Of a DNA stretch of 64,000 nt, positions 34,630 through 47,260 are shown one piece after another; the first letter of the stretch is position 1, and each line of letters starts with the position of its first letter. Both the position numbers and the translations under genes were made by a program. The notes beneath the pieces were generated by a model, which was not told where the DNA came from, ran no database searches, and saw only the letters and a list, made by a program, of their open reading frames with translations. The stretch comes from Henckelia pumila (taxonomy: Eukaryota; Streptophyta; Magnoliopsida; Lamiales; Gesneriaceae): the NCBI RefSeq assembly GCF_033568475.1, contig NC_133121.1:52861905-52925904 (forward strand), in the 5' to 3' direction.

Positions 34630-37173
34630 TTACACTCCGTCATCCCGTTCGTCTTCCTGATCGATGGCATCGTTTTCCTGCAACATGTCCATTAGCAATG
34701 TAATCTGGTTCTGCAACATGGTGTTTTGTCTTTCCACTTCAGCACGCTTACTACGTTCGTCCAGCAGCTGCAGTTGAAGGTGCTCTAGGCATCGAGAATC
34801 CTCTTCTAATTGCTCGTTAAGTCCATCTATCTCTCTATCCTGCATTGCAACGATCAAACAAATATGCAGTTTTATTCATACCCCTAATGTGAATGTGATT
34901 AGCCACATTCAAATGATGCACAAACAAAGAGAGTACTTCTCTCTCACCTTACGATTCATTTCCTGCACAGCGATCCTCCGCATACTTTCGACAACATCTA
35001 TGTTGACAAGCTTCCGTTTTTTCCCAATCAGCCAACCCTTTGGATAAGTAGCGGATTCGAAATCCGGGGGTGGGAGTAAAGATTCTGCCGAAGGACGCTT
35101 GCCGTTGGTGTTGAACATCGGGTCCAAAGGTTCAAACAAGGCCTTCCGTTTCTCAGAAAGGGTAGATAAATCAATCGGCTCCACGTGCTCCTTGTCCAAT
35201 GGAGGAGAAGATCCTTGTGGTTTGTCGATGGATTTATCCACGTTCAAAGCATCCGCCTTGTCATCTGAGCTCTTACCGCCCATTGCTGGAGGTTAAATTC
35301 AACAACTAAGTATGAAGCTTTCAGAGTGAATCAAGGAACAAAAAGAGACTAAAGTTTAGATTAAAAAAAAAAATTTAAAAAATAAAAAAACCAAACATCC
35401 AATGTAATAGTAGATCCAACCACTATTCTAAGATGGGAGAATGTGAAATTTTAGTAATAGCTAGTACCATTTAATTTGTGTATGTGTGTCAATAGAATAA
35501 TAAATCCGATTTTTAAAATTTTTTAGGAGGGGAACTAACAGTTTAACAGTGTTATGAATCCAAAATTTAAAATTTTCTAGGAGGGGAACTAAACTAACAG
35601 TTTAAATTAAAGATAAAGCATGCATGCAACTTCCCTAAAGTTCTTAAAGCCGTTCAGATTTTGAAATATAGATATTTCTTTGTAAACGGAAAGTTGACAT
35701 TCAAAAATTGATATTTTCGGGTCATTTGCATTCACCTACACTTTATGCATTTGACACTTACCTCATTTATCAAGTGTAAAAATTATAACATGTAAGAGAG
35801 ATAAATGTCAAAAACAAAAAGTGCAAGGGAGGTGAATGCAAAATTTATTCTGCCAATGATAAAATTACTTCAATCGAGTAATGAATTAAAAGTGAAACAA
35901 AAAAATGATTATGCTGACAGGTATGAAAAATGAAAAACATGTTTTTGGGAGGAGCAAAGTAAAAATAACACGATAGCCAATGCTTACATTGGAAGCAAAG
36001 CCACAAACCAAGAAAAGCCTTATACGACACTTGCAAGTTTCAACTGATTTCCTTTCAATTATCTCACGGTCGATTTGGTCGATATAATATAAAATACTTT
36101 TTGATATAAATAATAATATTTTTTTTTATGTGTCACATGGAACATGAGATCTGTCCGTGGGAGTGAGAGATAGGGGTTTTTGTAAAGAAAAAAAAATATC
36201 TAAATTTTATTGTATTAAATAAAAAAATATCCAATGTAATATATAAGATAAATAAATATAAATGTTCTCAAGATATTTTGGATGAAAGTATATTCCAAGA
36301 ATCATATTCTTCTCATAAAGCAAGAGTAAAGCATTGAAGTTCCTTCCACCAACTTAAAAACCAAAAAAATATATATATATGAGCAACTGCAAAACTAGTT
36401 TTGCTATCAAACTCGATTCCTTCCATTCTAAATTAACAAACATGGTCCAATACATGATATATCAATTCCAAAACATGCATATACATATAAACAAAGTCAC
36501 AAGCATTTATACATGCATTTTATTACATCCACAAGTCCCTAAAGATCGATAAACGACAACAATTATCTCAAACTTTATACATGTAATCCAAACAAACTAG
36601 ACCAAAGTTTCATGCTTCTAAAGTTCAAGACATCATCTACAACCCGAGGTCATGTGAATTGGGTTCCCCTTCGAGATCAACTTTTTTCAAACTAAAAATA
36701 AAAAAAAATGTAAATTTATCAAAAAAATATTAATATTTTTTCCACGACAATATATACTTTTAAATGGAATGATCAAAATAAAAAGAAGAAGAAAGAATTG
36801 GAGTAATAAATAAGCAAGCTGGCCAATAAATTGACGTGTCAGCAAACGGCAAACCATAATTTTCAACCACGCTTCCCGTCTACCCAACCTTGAAGAAGAA
36901 TAATTGAATCTATTATTTATCAAATATGAAAATCTTAAAATTTTATGATAAAAATCTAATCTTTCACAGGAACAGAAAGATCTGCATGCAGATATATTAA
37001 CAGAGCAAGAAAGAAACAGAATAAATGAAATTAAAGATGCAGGGAAAATGATAAATTAATCATAGGAAACTCCGATGACCTGATCTTTTCCTGGATTTCC
37101 AGTAAACGGGAGTGGAAGAAACAGGAGAGAACCCACTGAACCCACCGATCATATTCTTCTGCCCCTCTTCCAT
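34630..37173 (-). CDS. HEADING DATE REPRESSOR 1-like protein, three exons, 213 aa
   Basis: Minus-strand exons 37080-37173, 34948-35285 and 34630-34839, joined by a 1794-bp and a 108-bp GT-AG intron; 642 nt with TAA. Exon 1 gives [14 protein letters not shown] followed by [17 protein letters not shown], and the next exon joins in phase, so the ATG inside exon 2 (35283) is not the start. A conserved block [12 protein letters not shown] (76-87), [12 protein letters not shown] (97-108) and [20 protein letters not shown] (112-131) contains a basic KKRK cluster that may direct it to the nucleus. Residues 145-200 form a strong coiled coil ([20 protein letters not shown]). I recognise this as HDR1 family; in rice HDR1 delays flowering in long days with the kinase OsK4. 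That role here is inference, and the name was not checked by search. Confidence 0.85.
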
Positions 37174-37392
37174 TAAATAAAATATCAAAAAGGATACAAT
37201 AAAATTCTTGACTTAATTGAATATATATGTTGTTTTGATTTGACGATGAAAAAAGATCTGGTTTAATTTGGTGTAGAGAGAAATGGATAATAAATATAAT
37301 GTTGGTGAAATGATCGAAGAGAGGGTTTTGTTGGGCTCAGATTTTGTCGTTTTGGTGGTTGTGTCTTGGTTTGTGTTCCTCGTGTAGGTCCC

Positions 37393-37405
37393 ATTTATAT
37401 ATATA
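37393..37405 (-). promoter_or_regulatory. TATA box of the HDR1-like gene
   Basis: On the minus strand TATATATAAAT lies about 220 bp before the ATG. Transcription would start near 37365, giving a 5' UTR of roughly 190 nt rich in C and A (ACACAAACCAAGACACAACC), typical of plant leaders. No upstream ATG was found in the first part of this leader. Confidence 0.6.
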
Positions 37406-37413
37406 GGGACGTT

Positions 37414-37675
37414 TTTTTACATGTTTTTTTTCCCTTTCTTTCTTGTTTTATTTTTTAATTATTATTATTATTAGTTGTCGTATATTATATATATATAATA
37501 TGTTTTCATCTAAAATTTCTTTGCCATTGTTTCCAGATTGGAATCAAATCCCATATCTTGACTTTTGAACTTCCATTATTTTGGGTCGAATTTCCGGTTA
37601 AATCAATTCTACGCATTGTCTCTGTCTCTTCATAATAAGATATATAAGTTATTTGGTGGGTTTTAAGATATTTAC
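37414..37675. other. Upstream region of the HDR1-like gene
   Basis: AT-rich sequence with ATT and TATA runs and no gene. It should contain the proximal promoter; beyond 37676 repeat sequence starts. Confidence 0.4.
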
Positions 37676-39230
37676 TTGTACGAAGGTATGAGCACACAAA
37701 TCTATATGTGCATGCATATAACGTGTACGGTTATGTGCATGGTCAACAAGATCAACATGCTCATACTAGGCACCATGAGTGAATAGTACCTCCCGAATGC
37801 CCCTCGGTATCTAATACACTCATATCCGGACGTAGATCCAAAATGTCCTAGAACACCAAAGCCCTCCCGACCCATCGACCACTGTGTACTCTTGGCGTCC
37901 TTCCGTTCAAAAAACAGGGCTGAGCGACCCTAGTGGTAATGACTACCTCAAGGAGATACGACTTAACCTGATATATATACATGCAACAAATAAACAAGAA
38001 TAATACATGCATATCATGACAGATAAAATGCAACACATAAGAATGCATACTCAACTAGGATATCTTAGATAGTACTTTCTATGTAGCAACCTTAGAAGCA
38101 TCGGGTCTAGGTCCAAGCCTATAAACCTAGTGAACATAATATCACCAATACTTGTATAAAAGTCCTAAATAAGCTAATAACTACACCTAATAGCTACTAA
38201 GAGTTCAGAATCATACATGCGTCCACTACAAAAAAGACTCTCATTAACAAAAGTTTTTCACTATTGTCATAGGCCCTGAAAAACTGTTGATAAAAGTTGT
38301 GTTGTTAAAAGGGGCCTTGTAGACAATGGTGAAAAACCGTTGTCTTTTGGTCAATGACAAAGGTTTGCAACAGTTTTTCATCGTTGTCTTTTTGCGTATT
38401 CGACAACAGTTTGATAACGATTTTAAATTGTTTTCTTTGAGTGTCATAGACAACAGTTTCACAACGTTTTTAAACCGATGTCTTTGGGTGCATAGATAAC
38501 AGTTTGAAACAAATAAAAACCGTTGTCTTTTGTATGAGATCGACAACATTTTAAAAAAAACCGTTGTCTTTTCAATTTAAAGACAATAGTTTGACAACAT
38601 TTTAAACACGTTGTATTTAATTAGCTTCGTTTTACATCAGCTTAAAATCGATATCTTATTTAAATGATGAATTTACGAAACTGTTTTCTTATATTTAATA
38701 CATAAATTGTTTTTCAAATTAAAAAATATTGGACCAACGACACTTCGAACTATATATCAATTAAACCTTACATAAAATCAATCCAAACATCACCAAAGTG
38801 CCATCGATCAAGAACATACATGCATAAATTACGATAGACGTGTCATCAATAGATTCACAATCTACCAACAATTAAAAGAGACAAACATGTAGCCATATTC
38901 CACAAACTTTTTAGCCAAATTTACAAAATGAAAAATTACCCTAAAAAGATAGAGAATCGCGTATATCAAAACTAAAATATCTTTATTTCTTGGATTCTTT
39001 CCATGTCTGTAAAAATAAGAATCATATGATTTGAATCCAATTCAACAAGCAACAATAGCACTATAAAAACACCTCGCATTAATAAAAATTGAAACATTAA
39101 TTAGCCATTGATAAGTGCAATTTATGCACTTAATTGGCATATGATTTTAATTGAATTTTGGGATGTATTGAGTGGTATTATGCGTATTTTGTTGTTATTT
39201 TTATGGTATGCAGGAAGCGAACAAAGTATT
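37676..39230. repeat. Mosaic repeat unit, copy 1
   Basis: Matches 39706-41270 in the same orientation at roughly 90-95% by eye. Composition: 37680-38223 looks like a minus-strand Ty3 LTR piece; 38224 starts CACTACAAAAAAGACTC with many AACGGTT/AACCGTTGTC motifs to about 38640, as in CACTA subterminal regions; from 39111 a Tat/Athila-like LTR start TGATAAGTGCAATTTATGCA. No coding frame of interest. Confidence 0.75.
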
Positions 39231-39705
39231 ATGTGCTGGGGCACCAATGCTTCACGTTTTCAGTGCTGAGGCGCTTCAAATGTGGCACCGGGGTGCCAAT
39301 GCTTTGCGTTTCCAGCGTTGAGGCGCTTCAAATGTGGCACTAGGGCGCCAATGCTGGAAGCCATTGATGGTGCACCGATATGTAGTGATCATCTCTGAAT
39401 CACCTACTAAACAAACATTATAACATGAAAATTAATTAATAAAAAATATAATCAGTTAAAAACAGAAATAACATAAACATTGTTATACAACTTCATCGAA
39501 GAAATGTAAAATACCAATTTTTAATAATCATATCGAAATCAGTGTGCTAAAACCCAAATAAAACATGGACCAAAAACGTCACTCAAGACAATGCTTCTCT
39601 TGCAAGCTCAGCGATCGTTCTTACTAGGGTCATCCAACCTAAGATCTGCCTCGTCAAATGGGGTGTCCAATACATAAAAATTGAGGACGTGAGCGATAAA
39701 AATGC
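39231..39705. other. Sequence between the two mosaic copies
   Basis: 39231-39380 continues the LTR start with GC-rich units GGCGCTTCAAATGTGGCAC occurring twice; 39380-39705 resembles more of the minus-strand Ty3 LTR (GTCATCCAACCTAAGATC, GACGTGAGCGATAAAAATGCC). No gene seen. Confidence 0.5.
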
Positions 39706-41270
39706 CATGTACGAAAATATGAGTACACAAACCTATATGTGCATGCATATGATGTGTACGGGTTATGTGGTCAACAAGATCAACATGCTCGTACTAGGCA
39801 CCACGAGTGAATAGTATCACCCGAATGCCCCTAGGTATATAATACACTCATATTCGGACATATATCCAAAATGTCCTAGAACACCAAAGCCCTCCCGACC
39901 CATTGACCACTGTGTACTCTTGGCGTCTTTCTGTCCAAAAACAAGGCTGAGAAACCCTACTGGTAATGACTACCTCAACGAGATACGAATGCAACAAATA
40001 AACAAGAATAATAACATGCATATCATGGCAGAAAAAATAAAATACATAAGAATGCATACTCAACTAGGATATCTTAAATAGTACTTTCGTACCTCTATGT
40101 AGCAACCTTAGAAGCATCGGGTCTAGCTCCAAGCTATAAACCAAGTGAACATAATATCACCAATAATTGTATAAAAGTCCTAACTAAGCTAATAACTACA
40201 CCTAATAGCTACTAAGAGTTCAGAATCATACATGCGTCCACTATAAGAAAGACTCTCATTAATAACGGTTTTTCACCGTTGTCCTAGGCCCTAAAAACTG
40301 TTGATAAAAGCTGTGTTGTTAAAAGGGGCGCTATAGACAACCGTGAAAAACCGTTGTCTTTTGGTCAATGACAAGAGTTTGCAACAGTTTTTCACCGTTG
40401 TCTTTTTTGCGTATTCAACAATAGTTTGATAACGATTTTAAATTGTTTTCTTTGAGTGCCATAGACAACAGTTTCACAACATTTTTAAACCGATGTATTT
40501 GGGTGCATAGACAACAGTTTGCAACAAATAAAAACCATTGTCTTTTGTATGATATCACAACAGTTTGAAAAAAAACCGTTGTATTTTCAATTTAAAGACA
40601 ATAATTTGACAACATTTTAAACCTGTTGGATTTAATTAGCTTTATTTTACATCATTTTAAAACCATTTTTTATTTAAATGATAAATTTACAAAACCGTTT
40701 TCTTATATTTAATACATAAGTTATTTTCCAAATTAAAAAATATTGGGCCAACGACACGTCGAACTAAATATCAATTAAACTTTATATAAAATCAATCCAA
40801 ACATCACCAAAGTACCATCGATCAAGAACATACATGCATGAGTTACAATAGACGTGTCATCAATAGATTCACAATCTACCAACAATTAAAAGAGACAAAC
40901 ATGTAGTCATATTCCATAAACTTTTGAGCCAAATTTACAAAATGAAAATTACCCTAAAAAGATAGAGAATCGCGTATATCAAAACTAAAATATCTTTATT
41001 TCTTGGATCAAATTTCCCCGCTTGTGCATCTTTCCATGCTTGTAAAAATAAGAATCACATTATTTGAATCCAATTCAACAAACAACAATAACATTATAAA
41101 AACACCTCGCATTAATAAAAATTACAAAATTAATTATCCATTGATAAGTTCAATTTATGCACTTAATTTGCATATGATTTGACTTGAATTTTGTGATGTA
41201 TCGAGTGGTATTATGAGTATTTTGTTGTTGTTTTTGTGGTATGCAGGAAGCGGACAAAGTATATGAATAG
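39706..41270. repeat. Mosaic repeat unit, copy 2
   Basis: Second direct copy of the 37676-39230 unit, offset by about 2030 bp. It carries the same three parts with the same internal joints; the CACTA-like end reads CACTATAAGAAAGACTC at about 40234. The LTR part at its right end continues as a full LTR. Confidence 0.75.
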
Positions 41271-42115
41271 ACATGAAAAATGATGTTTGAGTGCAAAGTC
41301 TGCAGCGCCTAGGCTCTAGAAATAGCGCTTAAGCGCTTAAAAGCTGAAACATTAGCACTTATGCGCCATAATATAGTGCCTATGCGCCACAAATACGATA
41401 TATTGGCGCCTTAGCACTAGAAACGCGAAGCATTGGCTCCCCAGCGCCACATTTGAATCGCCTCAGTGCCGAGGGCTGAAGGGAGGAAACGCATCCGCGC
41501 CTTGGGCATGAAAAATTAGCGCCTAGGCACTGGTCTGCGGCGCCTGGGCACTGCCTACGTGAATCACAAGACATGGAGTTTTGTATTTTTGAAAGACATG
41601 GATTTTCGAGCGGGCTTCGTTCAACGGGTTTCGAGGAGACATAAAAGGGGGGGGTGATCTGACATAAATGACACACAACACAGAGCAGAACACACGCACA
41701 TGAGAGAGAACAAGGGTTGCACACGTGAAGAAGATTTGGAAGCACGGTTCAATTACGAAGATGAAGAACGCGGAATCTGTGACAAAGACGCTACTTTGGA
41801 TTCATTCTTCCTTATTTTCTCTTCTTAAATTCTGCAAATCGATTTATAGACTCATAAACATGATTAGTTTTTGTTTTTCTTGCTTCATGAACTAATTTTT
41901 TTGATTCTAGAGGGATGATGTAGCTTAATTAATATAACTTCTACGACTTTTTGATTCATTTGATTCAATTCCTCAATTTTGATTGTGTTTTATTGATTTG
42001 ATTGCGTTCAATTACTTTATCACGAGTTGAATTGTTAAATTTATTTGAAATTTGACACTTGAGAGAAAGTATTTTGAATAAGACCATTGAAAAATATATT
42101 GTTGAATGTCTATAT
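41152..42115 (+). repeat. Tat/Athila-like LTR, left part, split by element L
   Basis: Starts TGATAAGTTCAATTTATGCA and continues with GC-rich units of the GCGCCTAGGC type (41300-41560), a promoter-like ATAAAAGGGG at 41641 and an R/U5-like stretch (GAACTAATTTTTTTGATTCTAGAGGG). It is interrupted at TATAT (42111-42115) by element L; 57247-57308 (AGTTCGGGAGGCGTATAACG) is the continuation. No matching gag-pol was found, so it may be a solo or truncated LTR. Confidence 0.65.
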
Positions 42116-44777
42116 TGTAACACCCGGTATTTTAAATACGTGAATTCGCATGCATAATTAGGAAATTTAATTATTTAAAATTTTAGATTTATGGGTTAAA
42201 TATCTATGTGAATTATTTGTGCATGATTTAATTTATTTTTAAGCATTTAACCCATAATTAGTGATTTTTATGATTTTTGGTATTTAAATTATTTTATCGC
42301 GTAGACGGGACCGTGGACGGACGAGATGACAACTTTCTATCCAATTTATTTCATGAGCCTTTTAAGAGCCCAAAAATATTATTTTGAGTTTTATTTCTTC
42401 AAAATTTTTAGTATTTAATTTTATATAATTTTAGGAGTCCGTTTTTATTCAAAATAAGCCAAAATATTGACTTTTTAGTATCTTTAAAATTCCCTTAAAT
42501 GTTAATTTCTGGATTTTTAAATTTAGTTATCAGATTTTAAGTATTAGTTGGAGCTTTTAAGTTATAATTTTCATTATTAAAATTTTAATATCCTAAAACC
42601 TATTTTTTTAATTAAATTATAACCCTAAATCTACCCAAACCCATCGACCAAAAACCTCAGCCGACACCCCACCCTCCTTCATCTTCTTCTTCGACCGAGC
42701 AGCCCCCAAGGAAGACTCCATAGCCACGTTTTTGAAGGTCCAAAGCTTGTCGTCGTCGCCCCGTCGTCCCGAAATCGTTCCACGCGCCTACATCTCTTCA
42801 ATTTCGGTGAAAGGCATGATTCTTTCCCTATTTTTTGTGCCATATCAATTATTATGCATGTGTGTGTGTAAGCATCAGTCTTATTCATGAATTTTTCAGA
42901 AAAGTCGAACTTGGATGGATGTATGCGCCTTGTTCATGTATTTGTGTATCATGCTCACGTTTTGGTTGCCATGGGTGTGTTCAGCTGCTGGCCAGGGGTT
43001 CCTAGGCTAGGTGAGGGTGTCTTGGACTCGGGTGGCTCGAGTGGTCCGAGCCAAACGAGCCCAGGAGAGGGCTGGTGCGAGATCGGCCTTGTAGTGCGCA
43101 GGTTAGGGTTCGATGGAAGGGTGTGCTGGGCTCTGTGCGTGGGCAGCATGGGGTCAGGGCTAGGGTCAGGTTTGGACCGCCCAGACGTGGGCTACGTCTG
43201 GGCGGCAAGGCTCCGGCCAGGGGCGGCCGGAGCAGGCCGGCAACAGCCATGGAATGGCTGCTGCCCGTGGCCGAGAAGCTTGGGGAGGGGGTTGTTGGGT
43301 TAGGGTTCAGAAGGGTTTCGGGTCGGGTTGTGGGGCCTGGGTCGGGTCTGGTTAGTAGTGGGTCAAGTCGGGTGGTCCGGGTCCGGGTTATGTTAGTCGG
43401 ACTCGGGTATTTTATTTTTAAGATATTAATTAAGTTTAAGTGGTTAATGGGCCTAATTAAATCCCAAAAATTTAATTGGGTTCCATTTAATAATTTTGGT
43501 TGAAATTAATTGTTAATGGGCTTAATTAATTTAATTAAGTTAGTCCACTAATTTTTATGGGCTTAGGGCCCATGGAAATTATTGGGCCAGTCTTGGGCTT
43601 TTGGGCCCATTGGGCCGATATAGAGTGTTATTGGGCCAAGAATGTTTTAATGGGTTTTAATTTATTAATTGGGCTTAGAATAATTTTTATTGGGCTTAAG
43701 TATGTTAATGGGCCAGTCTCAGTGTTAATGAGCCAGATTTAAGAAATTGGGCTTGAGTGCTAGGGCCAGCAGTTCAGTACAAACCCATGAGAAATTGCAT
43801 GTGTCCTGAATATATATTTAATTATTTTTATGCATGGAAGTTATTTTTAATATTTATATGTTAGTATGAAATTAAATTAAAAATATATGAAGGACACATT
43901 TTATTTAAGTACATGCATTCATGAAATAATTTTTATGCATGATTTAATGTTTAAGGTTGAGCAAAAGAAAATAATTTTATGTATTTAGTTGAAGTAGTGT
44001 GACAATTTAAGGGGGATTCGTCCCCATATGTGAACTATTGAAGGGCAGTTTACTGCCAATTTAAGAGGTGATTCGTCACCGCCACGTACGTTGGTTACCA
44101 CGCTGATCAGTATTTAATGTATGTATTTAAGGTTACACTATGGATACAACCATGCGATGTTAGAAAATACTTTGCTCAACAATGTTTATGTATTATTATG
44201 ATATTTAAGTTTAATTTAAGTTTATGTTATGTTCATGATATTTTTAAGCATGCTCATTCATGTATATGTTATGTATTAGTATTAAAGTGATTTAAATTAT
44301 TTTAAACCCTTGTTATGTTAGCATGTTGGGCCTCTAGGCTCACTACACTGGTATGGTGCAGGTGAGTACGTAGAGGAGGACGTAGTACCCACCGGCGGCG
44401 AGGACCTATGAGCGGACATGCAGTGACCCCGTGACCGTGATAGACGTCTGAGTCTGTTTTGCATGTTTCGAACATTTCAGCATATTATACATTTTATTTA
44501 TTTTCAGTGGTTGATAGTATGGGATATTTTATTTAAATATTTTCAGTGCATGCAAAACTTTAATTTATTTTGTTTTGTCAGTATTTTATTAAAACGCATG
44601 AGTCAGATATTTAATTTATTAAAGGTTGCATTTTTATTTAATTTATTTATTTTTAAATCTATCTATTCTGTGCATATATGTATGGGCATGTATGTATATC
44701 TATTTTACTTAGTTTTATTTAAAAAAAAAAAAAAATTCCGCATATTTATTTATATTTAGAGAGTTAGGGTCGTTTCA
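42116..44777 (+). repeat. Element L 5' LTR (2662 bp)
   Basis: TGTAACACCCGGTATTTT to TAGGGTCGTTTCA. Its GC-rich middle (42650-43420) opens frames of 130-142 codons on both strands, repeated in the other LTR at 55348-55964; these are LTR sequence, with no known domain. CGTAGACGGGACCGTGGACG is shared with the solo LTR at 2836-5908. Confidence 0.95.
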
Positions 44778-44779
44778 GT

Positions 44780-44791
44780 TGGTATCAAAGC
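44780..44791 (+). other. Element L primer-binding site
   Basis: TGGTATCAAAGC, two bases after the LTR, matches the initiator tRNA-Met site TGGTATCAGAGC except one G-to-A change. Confidence 0.85.
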
Positions 44792-44963
44792 ACGGTCCTT
44801 GGAGAGGTCATTACTGCTATGCGAGCTCAGAAATCCACGCTACCGGTCTGTAAGTTTTAAGTGTTTATAGCATGATTTACTTTTAAGAATTTAAGTTAGC
44901 ATTAATGTTAAAACACTTAGTTATGCATGACGATTTACGCAAAGAAATATGTGGTGGTGCAGA

Positions 44964-45996
44964 ATGCCTCCCAGACCGATGAACAGACGTGGAGAATCTA
45001 CACCTACACCTCCACCTCCACCTCCACCTCCGTAGAACCCACTTGCAGCATTGGAGCAGGACAATGCTACTTTGATGGCAGGGGTTACTGCTCTGTTAGA
45101 GCAGCAGTCTTCACGTCCTAGAATGTCCCATGAGGAGGACGTAGCTGCGCGGTTCCAGAAGAAGGGGCCGAAGGAGTTCATTGGTACCACCGATCCTTTG
45201 GTGGCTGAGGGGTGGATTTGTTCTTTGGAGTCCATCTTTGCATATATGGGGATCATAGATGCGGACAGGGTGAACTATGCGACGTATATGTTGAGGGGAG
45301 ACGCAGCTCTTTGGTGGGAGGGTGCTGCCAGGGGAGTACACCTCCCTACACTGTCTTGGGCGGAGTTCAGGCGTGTCTTTTACGCCAAGTATTTCACGGA
45401 GGATGTGAGGAGTCGCATGATCCGGGAGTTTATGAGTCTCCGGCAGGGGGACAGGTCAGTGGTTGAGTATGTGAGCCAGTTCAAGAGGGGCTGTCATTTT
45501 GTGCCTCTGATTGCAGACAGTCCACCGGAGAAGATGAGACAGTTTGTGGAGGGACTGAGAGCGGATATCAAGAACGACGTACGTATGATGGACGTCGCAA
45601 CATATGAGGCGGCAGTTAGTAGAGAACTGAGGTCAGAGGAGGGTAGGAGAGAGATGCAGCGAGAGCAGCAGGGGAAGAGACAGATTCAGTCGGGGTATCA
45701 GCGACCATCTTCGCAGCCTCCTGCGAAGAAGCAGTTTACTGGGCCGGCTAAGGGCCCGAATCCGCAGCAGAGGCCGCAGCAGCAGAGGGGCGGGGCCCCT
45801 AATGCTATAGGTTTTCCTACTTGCCCGAAGTGTCAGAAGATGCATTCGGAACCTTGTCTGTTGGGAGCAGGTGTTTGTTACCACTGCAGGGAGCCAGGGC
45901 ATCAGATAGCTAACTGCCCGAGGAAGAAGAACACGGTTGGTAGAGTGTTCGTCATGCAGGCAGAGGAGGCAGACCCAGACACCTCCTTGATCACCG
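44964..45996 (+). pseudogene. Element L gag, one stop codon near the start
   Basis: ATG 44964 opens MPPRPMNRRGESTPT followed by a proline run encoded by CCACCT repeats, then TAG at 45033-45035 where CAG is expected; the rest is open. The capsid domain reads FIGTTDPLVAEGWICSLESI, MLRGDAALWWEG, WAEFRRVFYAKYF and EFMSLRQGDRSVVEYVSQF; a Gln/Arg-rich linker leads to a CCHC knuckle CYHCREPGHQIANC. The frame ends in DTSLITG, where a probable splice donor begins. Confidence 0.88.
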
Positions 45997-46198
45997 GTAT
46001 ATCTTATCCCTAGTATTTTATAATTTTTCCTTTGGTTAAGAATCTCGTTTTCTTGCGAAATTGTTGTTATTTGGTTATCTATCTGCATGTTAGAATAAGA
46101 AGCATGTTTTACTTATGATTAGAATTAAGGGTTATTAGTGTCTCGTTGGGGGAAAGTTTAGTAGTGGCATGAAGTTGTTGGGAATTTTCTGCGTGCAG
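45997..46198 (+). other. Probable spliceosomal intron between gag and protease (202 nt)
   Basis: Begins GTATATC and ends TTTTCTGCGTGCAG; AT-rich, with stops in all frames. Removing it joins DTSLITG to RILVGS in frame, the continuous order seen in related elements. Confidence 0.7.
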
Positions 46199-46322
46199 GG
46201 AGAATTCTAGTCGGAAGCAACTCCACGTTTGCGTTGCTAGATTCTGGGGCTACGCATTCGTTTATCTCCCTGGAGTTTATCAAGCGGATAGGCATCACAC
46301 CTAAGATTATTAACAGTGGGTA
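46199..46322 (+). pseudogene. Element L protease, first part
   Basis: RILVGSNSTF leads to the aspartic protease site LLDSGATHSFISLEFIK. The CACTA element interrupts after INSG at the GTA duplication; the frame resumes at 51338 with YDVTMTSGQ. Confidence 0.85.
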
Positions 46323-46760
46323 CACTACAAGAAAATCGCAAAACGACAACGGATATTATCCGTTGTCGTAGGGGGGGATAAAACCGTTGTAATTGAGGGC
46401 GTTGTAAAAAGCATGCCCTACAACAACGGTTTATATCCGTTGTCGTAGCTATTATACCACAACGGTTTTGCAACAGTTTTTAACCGTTGTCGTATGTCTC
46501 CAAAGACAACGGTTCTGTAACAGTGTAAATCCATTGTCTTTTATTATTTAAGACAACGTGTTTGCGAAAGTGTATATCCGTTGTCGTTTGTGGCTTACGA
46601 CAACAGTTTTGCGACAGTGTAAATCCGTTGTTTTTTGTGGTATATGACAACAGTTTTGCAGTAATGTAAATCAATTGTTTTTGGAGTCATTTTGCAACAG
46701 GTTAAATCCGTTGTCTTTTATTAGAACAAATAATTTTATATTGTCCGACCACATGTTAAA
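46323..46760. repeat. CACTA left subterminal repeats
   Basis: About a dozen copies of CCGTTGTC/GACAACGG-type motifs in both orientations, often paired as inverted repeats (for example ACAACGGATATTATCCGTTGT). In En/Spm such arrays bind the element-encoded TNPA protein. Confidence 0.85.
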
Positions 46761-47260
46761 GTCGTTAAAACCGTTGCCTAATTAATCTTCATACGAACTA
46801 TAAATATTAATAAAGAAACCAATATAAAATAAAATATTTGCTAGATTCAATCCATGAAAATGTTATCTTCAAGTTCCAAAAGAGTTACAAACATCTAATT
46901 TGGAAGATAATGCTATGTAATCAAAACTCAAAATATCCCAGCTAATATAAGATAAATGTAACAAAAATAGTTCGAAAAGATAATTGTATCAAAACATAAA
47001 TCATGTGTTCTTGATAACGATGTTCACGACATGACTTCTACGCATTACCAAGGTGATCTGAAACACATCTCAATCCTTACATCAAAACTCCTTATGCATT
47101 ACTCCCTCGTTATCTACAAAAAAATACATTCTCAGTCCAAAATTTTTGAAAATGCATGCAGAAGAGACCATCTTTACAAAATTATCAACACAATATCAAC
47201 ACAAACTTAGACCAATTTAAACATGGAATCCAATCACAACTAGAAAACTAATCTCTCCCT

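Noticed and set aside
38224..39400. A complete small CACTA element in copy 1 of the mosaic
   Set aside because: CACTACAAAAAAG is a good left end, but the only candidate right end (TGTAGTG near 39379) lies past the start of an unrelated LTR and the flanking triplets (GTC, ATC) do not match.
42887..43503. Open frames of 138 and 142 codons, repeated at 55348-55964
   Set aside because: They lie in the GC-rich middle of the two LTRs of element L and exist twice only because the LTRs are copies; frames open on both strands and no domain is visible.
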